Assembly: GCA_028872645.1 (NCBI GenBank)
Contig: JAPKDK010000024.1
Coordinates: 1-19,359 of the forward strand
Direction of reading: 5' to 3'
DNA length: 19,359 nucleotides
Source: Verrucomicrobiota bacterium
GTDB lineage: Bacteria; Verrucomicrobiota; Verrucomicrobiia; Limisphaerales; UBA1100
Position 1 is the stretch's first letter, and each line of letters begins with the position of its first letter. Position numbers and translations under genes: made by a program. Of the stretch, positions 1-6,929 are shown one piece after another. Under the pieces are notes generated by a model that was not told the DNA's origin, did no database searches, and saw only the letters and a list, made by a program, of their open reading frames with translations.

Positions 1-4
1 TGGG

Positions 5-52
5 CCGCCACCTTGGTTGGTGGCGTTCCATCGGCGCCAACCAAGGTGGCGG
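5..52. repeat. Long inverted repeat (hairpin/cruciform) downstream of the reverse transcriptase
   Basis: Positions 5-20 (CCGCCACCTTGGTTGG) are the exact reverse complement of positions 37-52 (CCAACCAAGGTGGCGG), giving a perfect 16-bp stem around a 16-nt spacer; several inner bases can pair as well. A short direct repeat, GGACGAGC, follows at 51-58 and 60-67. There is no U-run, so it is not a standard intrinsic terminator. It lies beyond the 3' end of the minus-strand reverse transcriptase. It could be a REP/MITE-like element or part of a structured RNA; the window edge prevents seeing the whole. Confidence 0.8.
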
Positions 53-118
53 ACGAGCCGGACGAGCATCCCACATTCCTCGCGGAACACGGGGCAAGCC
101 TCGGCGGGCTTTAGCATT

Positions 119-167
119 CACATCCAAAGGATGTGGGGCTTCCACCGCGCCACATCCTTTGGATGTG
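119..167. repeat. Nested palindrome: two self-complementary arms forming a larger inverted repeat
   Basis: Positions 119-136 (CACATCCAAAGGATGTGG) are the perfect reverse complement of 150-167, an 18-bp stem with a 13-nt loop at 137-149. Each arm is also nearly palindromic on its own (CACATCC-AAA-GGATGTG and CACATCC-TTT-GGATGTG), so either one large hairpin or two small ones can form. It ends 22 nt before the stop codon side of the minus-strand reverse transcriptase gene. No T-run follows it. It may be a mobile palindromic repeat or a structured 3' RNA of the reverse transcriptase transcript. Confidence 0.8.
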
Positions 168-188
168 CGTCGATTTCACTAATGCCGG

Positions 189-1655
189 TCAACACTTGGC
201 GCTCTCCCTCACGAGCTTTGTTTGCCTGTGCTTCCCGGTTTGGAGGGAATCGGTCCCGCCGGTTTCCCGCCGGGCCGATGGCAGCCGCCTTTGCTGCTGC
301 GCGATCAAATTTTCTGTTCGCATCTGGAAGAATGACGATTCCAAATGCCCGTGTCGCAGGAGCCGCCGCCGGTGCCGCAAACTGGGCAACCCCATTGCCC
401 GCAACCGCCGGAAGGGCAGCTTGCGGAAGTTGCCTTTCTTGTGGCCATTCTGGAAAGCAACCGCGAGGATTTCCTCCGCCAGCCAACGGTCCAGCGCGCG
501 CAGTTGCGCCTCGTCATTCACGTGCTTCAAATAATAATCGATGATGGCCACGGAGCGGAATCCATTCTCCACCACATCGCGCGCGATGTCCACCGCCAGT
601 TGCGCGCGCGCCATCGGCTGGCGTGTTTTGCGAAAACGCTTTTGCTTGCGGCGGAAGGCAAACCGAAACAGATTGCGAATCTTGCGCCCCTTTTCACGCG
701 CCATGCCCACGCTGCCGTCGCTGCGAAACTCCAGCCCCAAATGCTGAAACCGGTCACACGCCTCGAAGGCGCCATCGGTGTGCCCAGCGGTGCGGCCAAA
801 GAAAAAATCGCGGTGTGCCTTCGGCTTGCTCGCCACGCGCAATTCCTCAAACGCCTCGCCCATCACCTCCCCGGCCCGCATCGCGCTGTCGCGGTTGTTT
901 GAAAAAGCCAGCAAGTCATCGGCGTACCGAAAATATTTCACACCCCCCAATCGGCTCATGCGGCGGTCCAATGGCGTGAGGTAAAGGTTGGCAAAGAAAC
1001 ACGCGATAGCCGTGCCAAAGGCGATGCCCCGCCGATGCGTCACCACTTCCTCGCCGTGCACCACCTCAAACTCAATCCGTTGGCGCAGCAGCTTGAAAAG
1101 AAAATCGTCCGGCTCAATCCATTGCGCGAGCAGTTCCAGCAGTCGCTCGTGATTGATGGTTGGAAAAAAATCCGCCACATCGCGTTTCACAAAATAGAGC
1201 GGGCGCGGCATCTGGCGCACGAGCGCTTCCACGCGATTCTGGCAGCTATCCACGCCGTGACTGCCCATGCGATAGGCGTAACAGCTCGGCTCGTAAACGC
1301 CGTGAAAATATTTCGTCAGCTCACGATAGAGCATGAGGTCCACGATGCGCTCCTCCCATGGGTAAAGATAAAGCGTGCGCTCCTTGCCGTTGGTATTGAA
1401 CTTCAGCTCGATGCCCGGGCGGTAGCTGAACTGCCGCCGGGCCAACCGCTGGTGCAGTTGCGAGATATTCCGCAGCGAGTCGGCCGCGAAATCGTACAGC
1501 GTGCGTTCATCGTGCGAGCGCCCCAACGCCTTGCGCCACGTGAAGAGCGGCTTGGAATACACCCGAATCACCGCCTGATGCAGCGCGAGCTCCGAATAAA
1601 TCCGGTCAAACGTGGCCTTGCGATGGGACGCAGGCAATGGGCAATGGACTTTCAT
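189..1655 (-). CDS. Reverse transcriptase (RNA-directed DNA polymerase), unassigned subgroup
   Basis: The 488-residue product has the fingers and palm of a bacterial reverse transcriptase. The template-binding region contains YEPSCYAYRMGSHG (121-134). Motif A is FVKRDVADFFPTI with catalytic D159. Motif C is YFRYADDLLAF with Y-A-D-D at 244-247, so the metal-binding aspartates are intact. A later HLGLEF (305-310) fits the motif that usually follows. Motif B, normally a QG...SP block, reads GIAFGTAIACFFAN (210-223): the Gln is Phe and the Ser-Pro is Ala-Cys. It is also not the SQ form of diversity-generating retroelement enzymes. The C-terminal part (about 405-440, GNFRKLPFRRLRAMGLPSL) is basic; no HNH endonuclease or group II maturase/DNA-binding region is recognisable. 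The gene is divergent from nadA, only about 120 nt away, with no partner gene in view, which leaves little space for a retron-type RNA upstream. It could be a defence-associated ('UG' type) or orphan reverse transcriptase; the subgroup cannot be settled here. The start at 1655 has no clear Shine-Dalgarno. Confidence 0.9.
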   Translation of the reverse strand: MKVHCPLPASHRKATFDRIYSELALHQAVIRVYSKPLFTWRKALGRSHDERTLYDFAADSLRNISQLHQRLARRQFSYRPGIELKFNTNGKERTLYLYPWEERIVDLMLYRELTKYFHGVYEPSCYAYRMGSHGVDSCQNRVEALVRQMPRPLYFVKRDVADFFPTINHERLLELLAQWIEPDDFLFKLLRQRIEFEVVHGEEVVTHRRGIAFGTAIACFFANLYLTPLDRRMSRLGGVKYFRYADDLLAFSNNRDSAMRAGEVMGEAFEELRVASKPKAHRDFFFGRTAGHTDGAFEACDRFQHLGLEFRSDGSVGMAREKGRKIRNLFRFAFRRKQKRFRKTRQPMARAQLAVDIARDVVENGFRSVAIIDYYLKHVNDEAQLRALDRWLAEEILAVAFQNGHKKGNFRKLPFRRLRAMGLPSLRHRRRLLRHGHLESSFFQMRTENLIAQQQRRLPSARRETGGTDSLQTGKHRQTKLVRESAKC

Positions 1656-1777
1656 CCCGATTTTTCAAACTTCGGGCGCGTAGGGTGGAGGGAGTTTAAC
1701 CGCGCACCGCGAATTGGGAAACTATTTTTATCCACGCGAAATTGACGACTTGGCATGATGGCTTTATGCTGTCGCCC

Positions 1778-2722
1778 ATGGTTATGACTGCAACCCCCAC
1801 CGATGCGTTGTCGCTGGAAATCGCCGAGCTAAAGCAACAGCTCAACGCCATCATCCTCGTGCACAATTATCAAGTGCCGGAAATTCAGGATATCGGCGAT
1901 TACGTGGGCGATTCGCTGGGGCTCGCCCAACAGGCGGCCGCCACGGATGCGGACGTCATCGTTTTCTGCGGTGTGCATTTTATGGCCGAGACGGCCAAGA
2001 TACTTTCGCCCGAAAAAACTGTCATCCTTCCCGATCGTGATGCGGGCTGTTCGTTGGAAGAGAGTTGTCCGCCCGACAAACTGCGCGAACTGCAGGCCAC
2101 GAACCCGAATTTTTTCACCGTCACATATGTGAACTGCAGCGCCGAAGTGAAGGCGCTATCCGATGTCATTTGCACCAGTGGCAACGCCCAAAAAATCGTC
2201 GAGCAATGTCCGCCCGAAAAGGATTTGCTATTCGTGCCAGACGAAAATCTAGGCCAATGGGTGATGGAACAAACCGGCCGACCGATGACGCTTTGGGAGG
2301 GCAACTGTTACGTGCACGTCGAGTGGACGCACGCCGCCATCACCAAAATCCGTAACGAATATCCCGACGCCCCTGTTGTCGCCCACCCCGAGTGCACCAA
2401 GGCCGTCCGCATCCTCGCCGACGAAGTGTGTTCCACCGAAAAAATGGTGCACTACTGTCGGGCCATCGAGAGTGACGCCGTCATTATTGCCACTGAGGCT
2501 GGCATGCTGCATCGGTTGGAAAAGGAATGCCCCGACAAAAAATTCATCCCCGCTCCCACCGAAAAATGCGCCTGCAACGAGTGCCACTTCATGAAAATGA
2601 ACACCCTCGAAAAAGTGCGAAACTGCATGCGCGACCTCAGCCCGCAAGTGGAAATCCCCCCCGAAATCATCCAACGTGCCAAGCTCCCCATCGAGCGGAT
2701 GCTGGAGTGGACGGCGCGCTAA
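1778..2722 (+). CDS. nadA: Quinolinate synthase NadA
   Basis: NadA condenses iminoaspartate (made by NadB) with dihydroxyacetone phosphate to give quinolinate in the cytosolic de novo NAD pathway, using a [4Fe-4S] cluster. From the ATG at 1778 the product has 314 residues. Family signatures are HNYQVPEIQDIGDYVGDS (29-46), CGVHFMAETAKI (64-75), YVNCSAEVKA, HPECTKAV and CNECHFMKMNTLEK. The three expected cluster cysteines are C120, C206 and C269. The sequence is full length and collinear. Other possible starts in the same frame are TTG 1742, ATG 1766 and ATG 1784; none has a good Shine-Dalgarno, and homology to the family begins near residue 10. No nadB or nadC lies beside it. A GCCGG/CCGGC palindrome begins 2 nt after the stop codon. 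Confidence 0.96.
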   Translation: MVMTATPTDALSLEIAELKQQLNAIILVHNYQVPEIQDIGDYVGDSLGLAQQAAATDADVIVFCGVHFMAETAKILSPEKTVILPDRDAGCSLEESCPPDKLRELQATNPNFFTVTYVNCSAEVKALSDVICTSGNAQKIVEQCPPEKDLLFVPDENLGQWVMEQTGRPMTLWEGNCYVHVEWTHAAITKIRNEYPDAPVVAHPECTKAVRILADEVCSTEKMVHYCRAIESDAVIIATEAGMLHRLEKECPDKKFIPAPTEKCACNECHFMKMNTLEKVRNCMRDLSPQVEIPPEIIQRAKLPIERMLEWTAR

Positions 2723-2723
2723 C

Positions 2724-2750
2724 GTGCAGCCGGTAAGATGCCGGCAGCAC
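2724..2750. repeat. GCCGGC-type palindromic repeat, copy 1 (after nadA)
   Basis: The arms are GTGC-a-GCCGG (2724-2733) and CCGGC-a-GCAC (2741-2750), separated by the loop TAAGATG; the only unpaired arm position is A/A. It starts two bases after the nadA stop codon, so it may shape the 3' end of that transcript although no U-tract follows. The same sequence, including the AAGATG loop, recurs at 9288-9314 and, in the opposite orientation, at 16013-16040, which marks it as a dispersed REP-like family. Confidence 0.75.
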
Positions 2751-2791
2751 AATTCGCCTTGCCAGTCTCTTGCCTCATGCCACACTTGGGC

Positions 2792-3886
2792 ATGAACCGT
2801 TGTTTGATTTTCTTCGCGGCCCTGTTCGTTTCAACGACCCTCTTCGCCGCCGAGCGGTTGGACCGGTTAAACCTTCTGCAATTCCGCGATGCCAAGGGCG
2901 TAGTGCAACCGGTGAAGACTCCGGCGGATTGGGAACTGCGGCGGGCGGAGGTTTTGAAGGGGATGGTGACGGTGATGGGGCCGTTGCCGGGGAAGGCGCG
3001 GCGGGTGCGGCTGGATGTGAAGGTGGAGGAGGAAGTGGACGCGGGAAAATATTTCCGACAACTCATCACGTTTCAATCTGAGCCCGGCTCGCGCACGCCG
3101 GCTTATCTTTGCATTCCGAAATCGGTGTTTATCGTCAAGGGCGCCAAGGCACCGGCGGTACTGTGTTTGCATCCGACCGACAACAAAGTGGGGCACAAAG
3201 TGGTGGTCGGCCTCGGTGGGCGTGAGGGGCGGGCTTATGCCGCGGAACTGGCCGAGCGCGGGTATGTGACCATTTCGCCGGCGTACACGCATCTCGCCAA
3301 CTATTGGCCGAACCTCGGCAAGCTCGGTTACGTGAGCGGCACGATGAAGGCGATTTACGACAACACCCGCGCGTTGGATTTGCTGGCAACGCTGCCATAC
3401 GTCGACGCCACGCGCGGCTTCGGCGCCATCGGCCATTCACTGGGTGGGCACAATGCAATTTATACAGCGGTGTTTGATAAACGCATCACCGTTTTGGCCA
3501 GCAGTTGCGGCTTCGATGCGTACCCGGATTATTACGATGGAGCGGAGCGCAACTGGTTCTTTGGCCGAGGGTGGTGCCAGATTCGTTATATGCCGCGCCT
3601 GTCGGATTATCGCGGTCGCACGAAGGAAATACCTTTTGACTTCCCCGAGCTGCTTGGCGCACTGGCGCCCCGCCCGTTCTTCGTGCACGCGCCCTTGCGC
3701 GATTCAAATTTTCGGTGGAAGAGCGTAGACACTTGCGCCAAAGCCGCACGGCCCATTTACAAATTATTGGGTAATGAAAAGGGTCTGGTTATTAAGCATC
3801 CGGATTATAACCACAACTTCCCGAAAGATATGCGCGAGGCGGCATATCGTGCGATTGATTTAGTGTTAAGAGAAGATGGCCCTTAA
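2792..3886 (+). CDS. Secreted alpha/beta hydrolase (dienelactone hydrolase / acetyl-xylan-esterase-like)
   Basis: The 364-residue protein starts with a signal peptide, MNRCLIFFAALFVSTTLFAA, with cleavage likely after residue 20. The fold is that of a large alpha/beta hydrolase. Strand and oxyanion region PAVLCLHPTD lies at 121-130, the nucleophile elbow is G-H-S-L-G-G with Ser216, and candidate acid and base are D304 (PLRDSNFRW) and H341 (DYNHNFP). This full triad supports an active esterase or peptidase-like enzyme acting outside the cytoplasm; the substrate cannot be told. ATG 2792 was chosen because it begins the signal peptide; ATG 2777 and an earlier in-frame ATG at 2738 would place extra residues before it. 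The last ~120 bp are already more AT-rich than the start of the gene. Confidence 0.88.
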   Translation: MNRCLIFFAALFVSTTLFAAERLDRLNLLQFRDAKGVVQPVKTPADWELRRAEVLKGMVTVMGPLPGKARRVRLDVKVEEEVDAGKYFRQLITFQSEPGSRTPAYLCIPKSVFIVKGAKAPAVLCLHPTDNKVGHKVVVGLGGREGRAYAAELAERGYVTISPAYTHLANYWPNLGKLGYVSGTMKAIYDNTRALDLLATLPYVDATRGFGAIGHSLGGHNAIYTAVFDKRITVLASSCGFDAYPDYYDGAERNWFFGRGWCQIRYMPRLSDYRGRTKEIPFDFPELLGALAPRPFFVHAPLRDSNFRWKSVDTCAKAARPIYKLLGNEKGLVIKHPDYNHNFPKDMREAAYRAIDLVLREDGP

Positions 3887-3898
3887 GTTGATTTTGAT

Positions 3899-3929
3899 GG
3901 ACAGATATAAGAAACTTTTATATTTGTCC
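3899..3929. other. AT-rich hairpin between the hydrolase and the next gene
   Basis: GGACAGATATAA (3899-3910) can pair with TTATATTTGTCC (3918-3929) in a 12-bp stem with one G-T wobble and a 7-nt loop. It sits 13 nt after the hydrolase stop and 13 nt before the next start codon. No run of T follows on either strand. It could be a weak terminator, an mRNA stabiliser, or a structure controlling translation of the following gene. Confidence 0.55.
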
Positions 3930-3942
3930 TGCGCCTTTAATT

Positions 3943-5583
3943 ATGCTCTGGGATTTCAACTTGTTTCTTTTGGCTGGCATGTCACCCGATGCATTGGGAA
4001 ATTGGATATTCTTCTGGTCTGTTTTGCCGTTCGCTCTGATTATTGGGTTTTGGGTGGTTAATGACTGGTTTAAGCAGAAACTCAAAGAGCGGCGCAAGGC
4101 AGCAGAAGAAGCTAAAGTTGAAGGCCAAGAGGATTCCAAAGAAACAAAAAACGAATTCAGGTTAGAGGATTATGCTGAAATAACTGAAGTGGCAGATTCA
4201 ATACAGATTTTTATTGCCCGAGGTGATAAACCCAGCGGTCCATATACTCCGAATCAGGTGAATGAATACCTGAAAAAAGGTTTACTGTTGCCTGATGATT
4301 TAGCCAGCCATGAGGGGGTGGATGAATGGATTCCTCTGAGTCAACTTATCGGTAATTTAAAACCACAAGATTTTCAGCAAAAATTGCCGCCACAGATTCC
4401 GCCGGCAGATTCTTACAAAACTCAGCAAATGGGGATTAAGGAGTTGATCGGCGGGAATATACCAGAGGCAACTCATATGGTTCTGGAGCATGTCCGGCTC
4501 AAAGATTTTCGGTGGATGGCATTTATAGAACTACCCCTCTTCATTCTATTATTTATTTTATTTCTCCCGTGTGCATTGATTTTAGCCATAATTTTAGCCT
4601 GTATTGCGGATGATGGTGAGGCTGGGGCTGAAGGGTTTGGCGGTATGGTTAGTTTGGCCTTTGGCAAGGGGGTTCGATTTTACAAATTTAAACACCAATT
4701 AATATTAAAAGTTTATGGAGCAAGTGACGTTGTGTTAGCAGAAGCGCATCATGTCCCTCCTTCCAAAGAAGCTGCTGAAAACCTTATCTTTGATCTGTTT
4801 GAGAGCTTGCACCAGCAGCAACTCGTGTTGGTTGAAATGCTTGATACAGAGCAGAAGAAATCCAAAAAAAATATCAAGGAACATTTGGTTACCTGGTATG
4901 GCGGTCGCCCCTTAATGGCCCTGCAAAAAGACTTTGTTGAGAAAGACAGCCGAGAAGCTCTTTTGCAAAAAGGCTGGGAAATAAATGATATTTTGGACGG
5001 GTTTTCATTATCACGAGAAGTAAAGGCAGCTGATGGTGTTACACCAATTTGGCAGTGGCTTTTGATCTACGTATTTTTCCCACCCTCCTTATTCCTGTTA
5101 GCATTTGAATCGCATAGGAATCATATTCGCGAATGTTGGTTTTATGGGCATGAAGAAAAGAAGCCTGATTGGGAGTTCTCGGTTAAAGCTGATCGGCTGA
5201 GATTAATTAAAAAACGATCCCGCAGAAACACATCCAAATTAGAGGAGAAAGTGTTCTTTGATATTCATGGTCGTGACCTCATCGGCATTTCTTATACGGC
5301 TGGATTGGGTTATGATAAGGAGGTTACTTATCAGCCTAAATCGGTAAAGATTTATACAAATCAAGGGATAATAACGCTGCCAAGGATGATTGGAGTGAAT
5401 TTTAAACACGTATGCAATTGGCTAGTTGCCACGTCGCTTCGTTTGCGTTCTGAAAGGCCTGAGTTGGGCCTGGGCTTTGACCCGAACCGACCGACCAAAT
5501 GTCCTTATTGCGCAAGTATCTATGTCTTTAAACCCGGGCAGAGCTGTCCAAGTTGTGGGGGTTGGCCTGAAAGAATAAATTAA
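3943..5583 (+). CDS. Membrane protein with GYF-like domain and C-terminal zinc ribbon, function unknown
   Basis: I recognise domains but not the protein. The 546-residue product has an N-terminal hydrophobic segment (about 20-40), then a charged linker. A GYF_2/DUF4339-like domain follows at about 88-136 (IFIARGDKPSGPYTP... with the closing EWIPLSQL); this family usually lies next to membrane segments in bacteria. A strongly hydrophobic block covers about 193-222, and another lies at about 368-388. The rest is a mixed soluble region. The end has a zinc ribbon with C520/C523 and C535/C538 (CPYC, CPSC). The GYF and ribbon parts suggest protein-protein binding, perhaps in a stress or scaffold role, but this is inference. 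The coding sequence is clearly AT-richer than the flanking genes, and only the next gene shares this. The start could be ATG 3943 or ATG 3979; neither has a clear Shine-Dalgarno. Confidence 0.8.
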   Translation: MLWDFNLFLLAGMSPDALGNWIFFWSVLPFALIIGFWVVNDWFKQKLKERRKAAEEAKVEGQEDSKETKNEFRLEDYAEITEVADSIQIFIARGDKPSGPYTPNQVNEYLKKGLLLPDDLASHEGVDEWIPLSQLIGNLKPQDFQQKLPPQIPPADSYKTQQMGIKELIGGNIPEATHMVLEHVRLKDFRWMAFIELPLFILLFILFLPCALILAIILACIADDGEAGAEGFGGMVSLAFGKGVRFYKFKHQLILKVYGASDVVLAEAHHVPPSKEAAENLIFDLFESLHQQQLVLVEMLDTEQKKSKKNIKEHLVTWYGGRPLMALQKDFVEKDSREALLQKGWEINDILDGFSLSREVKAADGVTPIWQWLLIYVFFPPSLFLLAFESHRNHIRECWFYGHEEKKPDWEFSVKADRLRLIKKRSRRNTSKLEEKVFFDIHGRDLIGISYTAGLGYDKEVTYQPKSVKIYTNQGIITLPRMIGVNFKHVCNWLVATSLRLRSERPELGLGFDPNRPTKCPYCASIYVFKPGQSCPSCGGWPERIN

Positions 5584-5611
5584 TCAATTAGGTTTTATGG
5601 TTATCTAAAAG

Positions 5612-5655
5612 TCGGTAATTGTCGCTCAGGTTTATTTTCGGTAACTTCCGCTCAG
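5612..5655 (+). promoter_or_regulatory. Imperfect direct repeat upstream of the serine hydrolase gene (possible operator)
   Basis: TCGGTAATTGTCGCTCAG (5612-5629) and TCGGTAACTTCCGCTCAG (5638-5655) match at 15 of 18 positions; both conserve TCGGTAA and CGCTCAG around a variable 4-nt core. The period is 26 bp. The pair ends 23 bp before the likely start codon at 5679, and a TATTAT (-10-like) lies at 5665-5670. Paired sites in this position are typical of regulator binding, but no regulator is identified. Confidence 0.4.
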
Positions 5656-5678
5656 TTGATGACGTATTATTTTTACTC

Positions 5679-6869
5679 ATGAAAAAAACATCCATCCTTT
5701 ATTTGCTCACACTGAGCATAGGTCTCCAAACCCTTATGGCTGCGCCAAAGCAGCTCAAGCCCGTCAGCGATTACATAGCTCAACAGATTAAGGATAATCG
5801 GATTGCTGGCGCTGTATCTCTGGTGTTGTACAAAGGCGAGATTGTGCACTTTGAAGCGGCTGGTCATGCGGATGTCGAAGGGGGTAAGCTGATGAAGAAG
5901 GATTCTATCTTCCGGATTTATTCGATGACTAAGCCGATTACCTCAGTTGCGGTGATGATCCTGATTGAACAAGGGAAAATGAAACTGGATGATCCCGTTG
6001 CTAATTATTTGCCAAAATTCAAGAATCCACGGGTGTATTCCAAGGACGGCAAACATACTAAGGCCAAAAGACCGATCACTGTCCGTCATTTACTCTCTCA
6101 TTCCTCCGGGTTGACCTACGGTATATTTGGTGATCATCCGGTGGACCAGATGTATCGCAAGGCAAATCCAATGAACAATAATCACACTAATAAGGATCTT
6201 GTGGATGTGCTAGGGCCCATACCCTTGGTGTCGCACCCCGGTGAGGTTTGGCGTTATAGTCTTAGTACTGATGTTCTTGGGCGTTTAGTGGAAGTTGTTT
6301 CAGGGAAAAAGCTGAGTGAGTTTTTTGCGGAACGTATTTTTAAGCCACTCAACATGAAAGACAGTTCGTTTCATGTGCTTAAAGATAAGCACTCACGTTT
6401 TACTGTTACTTACACTTGGGCTGCAGGTAAACGCAATGTATCAGATCATCCGAGTCGTAGTCGGTTTGTTCGTCCGGCTGTTTGGGAGTCTGGCGGAGGC
6501 GGGTTGACCTCTAGTACGCGCGATTATCTGCGGTTTTGCCAGATGCTGCTTAACGGAGGTGAACTAGGAAAGATCCGTCTACTTAAAGAATCTTCAGTTC
6601 AACAAATGAACCTGAGTGCCGAAGGGGTAAAAGGGATTACAATGGGACCGAACGCTGCTTTTGGTTTAGGTTTTAGGGTGCGCCTTAAGGGAGATCCCAA
6701 GGGGGCAGGTAAGGGTGCGTATAATTGGGGAGGATATGCTTCAACCACCTTTCAGATTGATCCGGCTAATAAGCTTATCCTGATTGGCATGACTCAAAAG
6801 GTGCCAACGGACAACGGGTTTGTGGAAGGATTCAAGCAAGCTGTATATCGCTCGATTATGAAGGATTAA
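5679..6869 (+). CDS. Secreted serine hydrolase, class C beta-lactamase / EstB fold
   Basis: The 396-residue product begins with a signal peptide (MKKTSILYLLTLSIGLQTLM, ending AA-P). Family features are S-M-T-K at 82-85 (nucleophile Ser82, Lys85), HLLSHSSGL (137-145), Y193-S-L in WRYSLSTDVLG, GGGGLTSSTRDYLRF (272-286), and NWGGYAST (349-356) in place of the KTG box. The YSxS and WGG variants are typical of the esterase-like members of this family rather than of true beta-lactamases, so an ester or D-amino-peptide substrate is more likely than an antibiotic. ATG 5679 is chosen for the signal peptide; the frame opens upstream at TTG 5619. The gene shares the low G+C content of the preceding one. 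Confidence 0.9.
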   Translation: MKKTSILYLLTLSIGLQTLMAAPKQLKPVSDYIAQQIKDNRIAGAVSLVLYKGEIVHFEAAGHADVEGGKLMKKDSIFRIYSMTKPITSVAVMILIEQGKMKLDDPVANYLPKFKNPRVYSKDGKHTKAKRPITVRHLLSHSSGLTYGIFGDHPVDQMYRKANPMNNNHTNKDLVDVLGPIPLVSHPGEVWRYSLSTDVLGRLVEVVSGKKLSEFFAERIFKPLNMKDSSFHVLKDKHSRFTVTYTWAAGKRNVSDHPSRSRFVRPAVWESGGGGLTSSTRDYLRFCQMLLNGGELGKIRLLKESSVQQMNLSAEGVKGITMGPNAAFGLGFRVRLKGDPKGAGKGAYNWGGYASTTFQIDPANKLILIGMTQKVPTDNGFVEGFKQAVYRSIMKD

Positions 6870-6929
6870 TCTGTCGGGTTTTACCTTTCAGGTTTGCGAA
6901 GATCATTACGATCGCTTACAATAAAAGTG

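Noticed and set aside
1035..1745. Plus-strand reading frame of 236 codons
   Set aside because: It is the complement of the reverse transcriptase, which has recognisable catalytic motifs; this frame has none.
1656..1777. Retron msr-msd RNA upstream of the reverse transcriptase
   Set aside because: Only about 120 nt separate the gene from nadA, no long inverted repeat of the retron type is visible there, and the enzyme lacks retron-type motif B.
1..2000. Diversity-generating retroelement (template and variable repeats)
   Set aside because: I saw no repeated segment with adenine-specific differences in the window, no Avd-like gene, and motif B lacks the DGR Ser-Gln. A template outside the window cannot be excluded.
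3876..4061. Short plus-strand reading frame starting inside the hydrolase gene
   Set aside because: It overlaps the hydrolase end and the start of the GYF-domain gene in another frame and shows no recognisable features.
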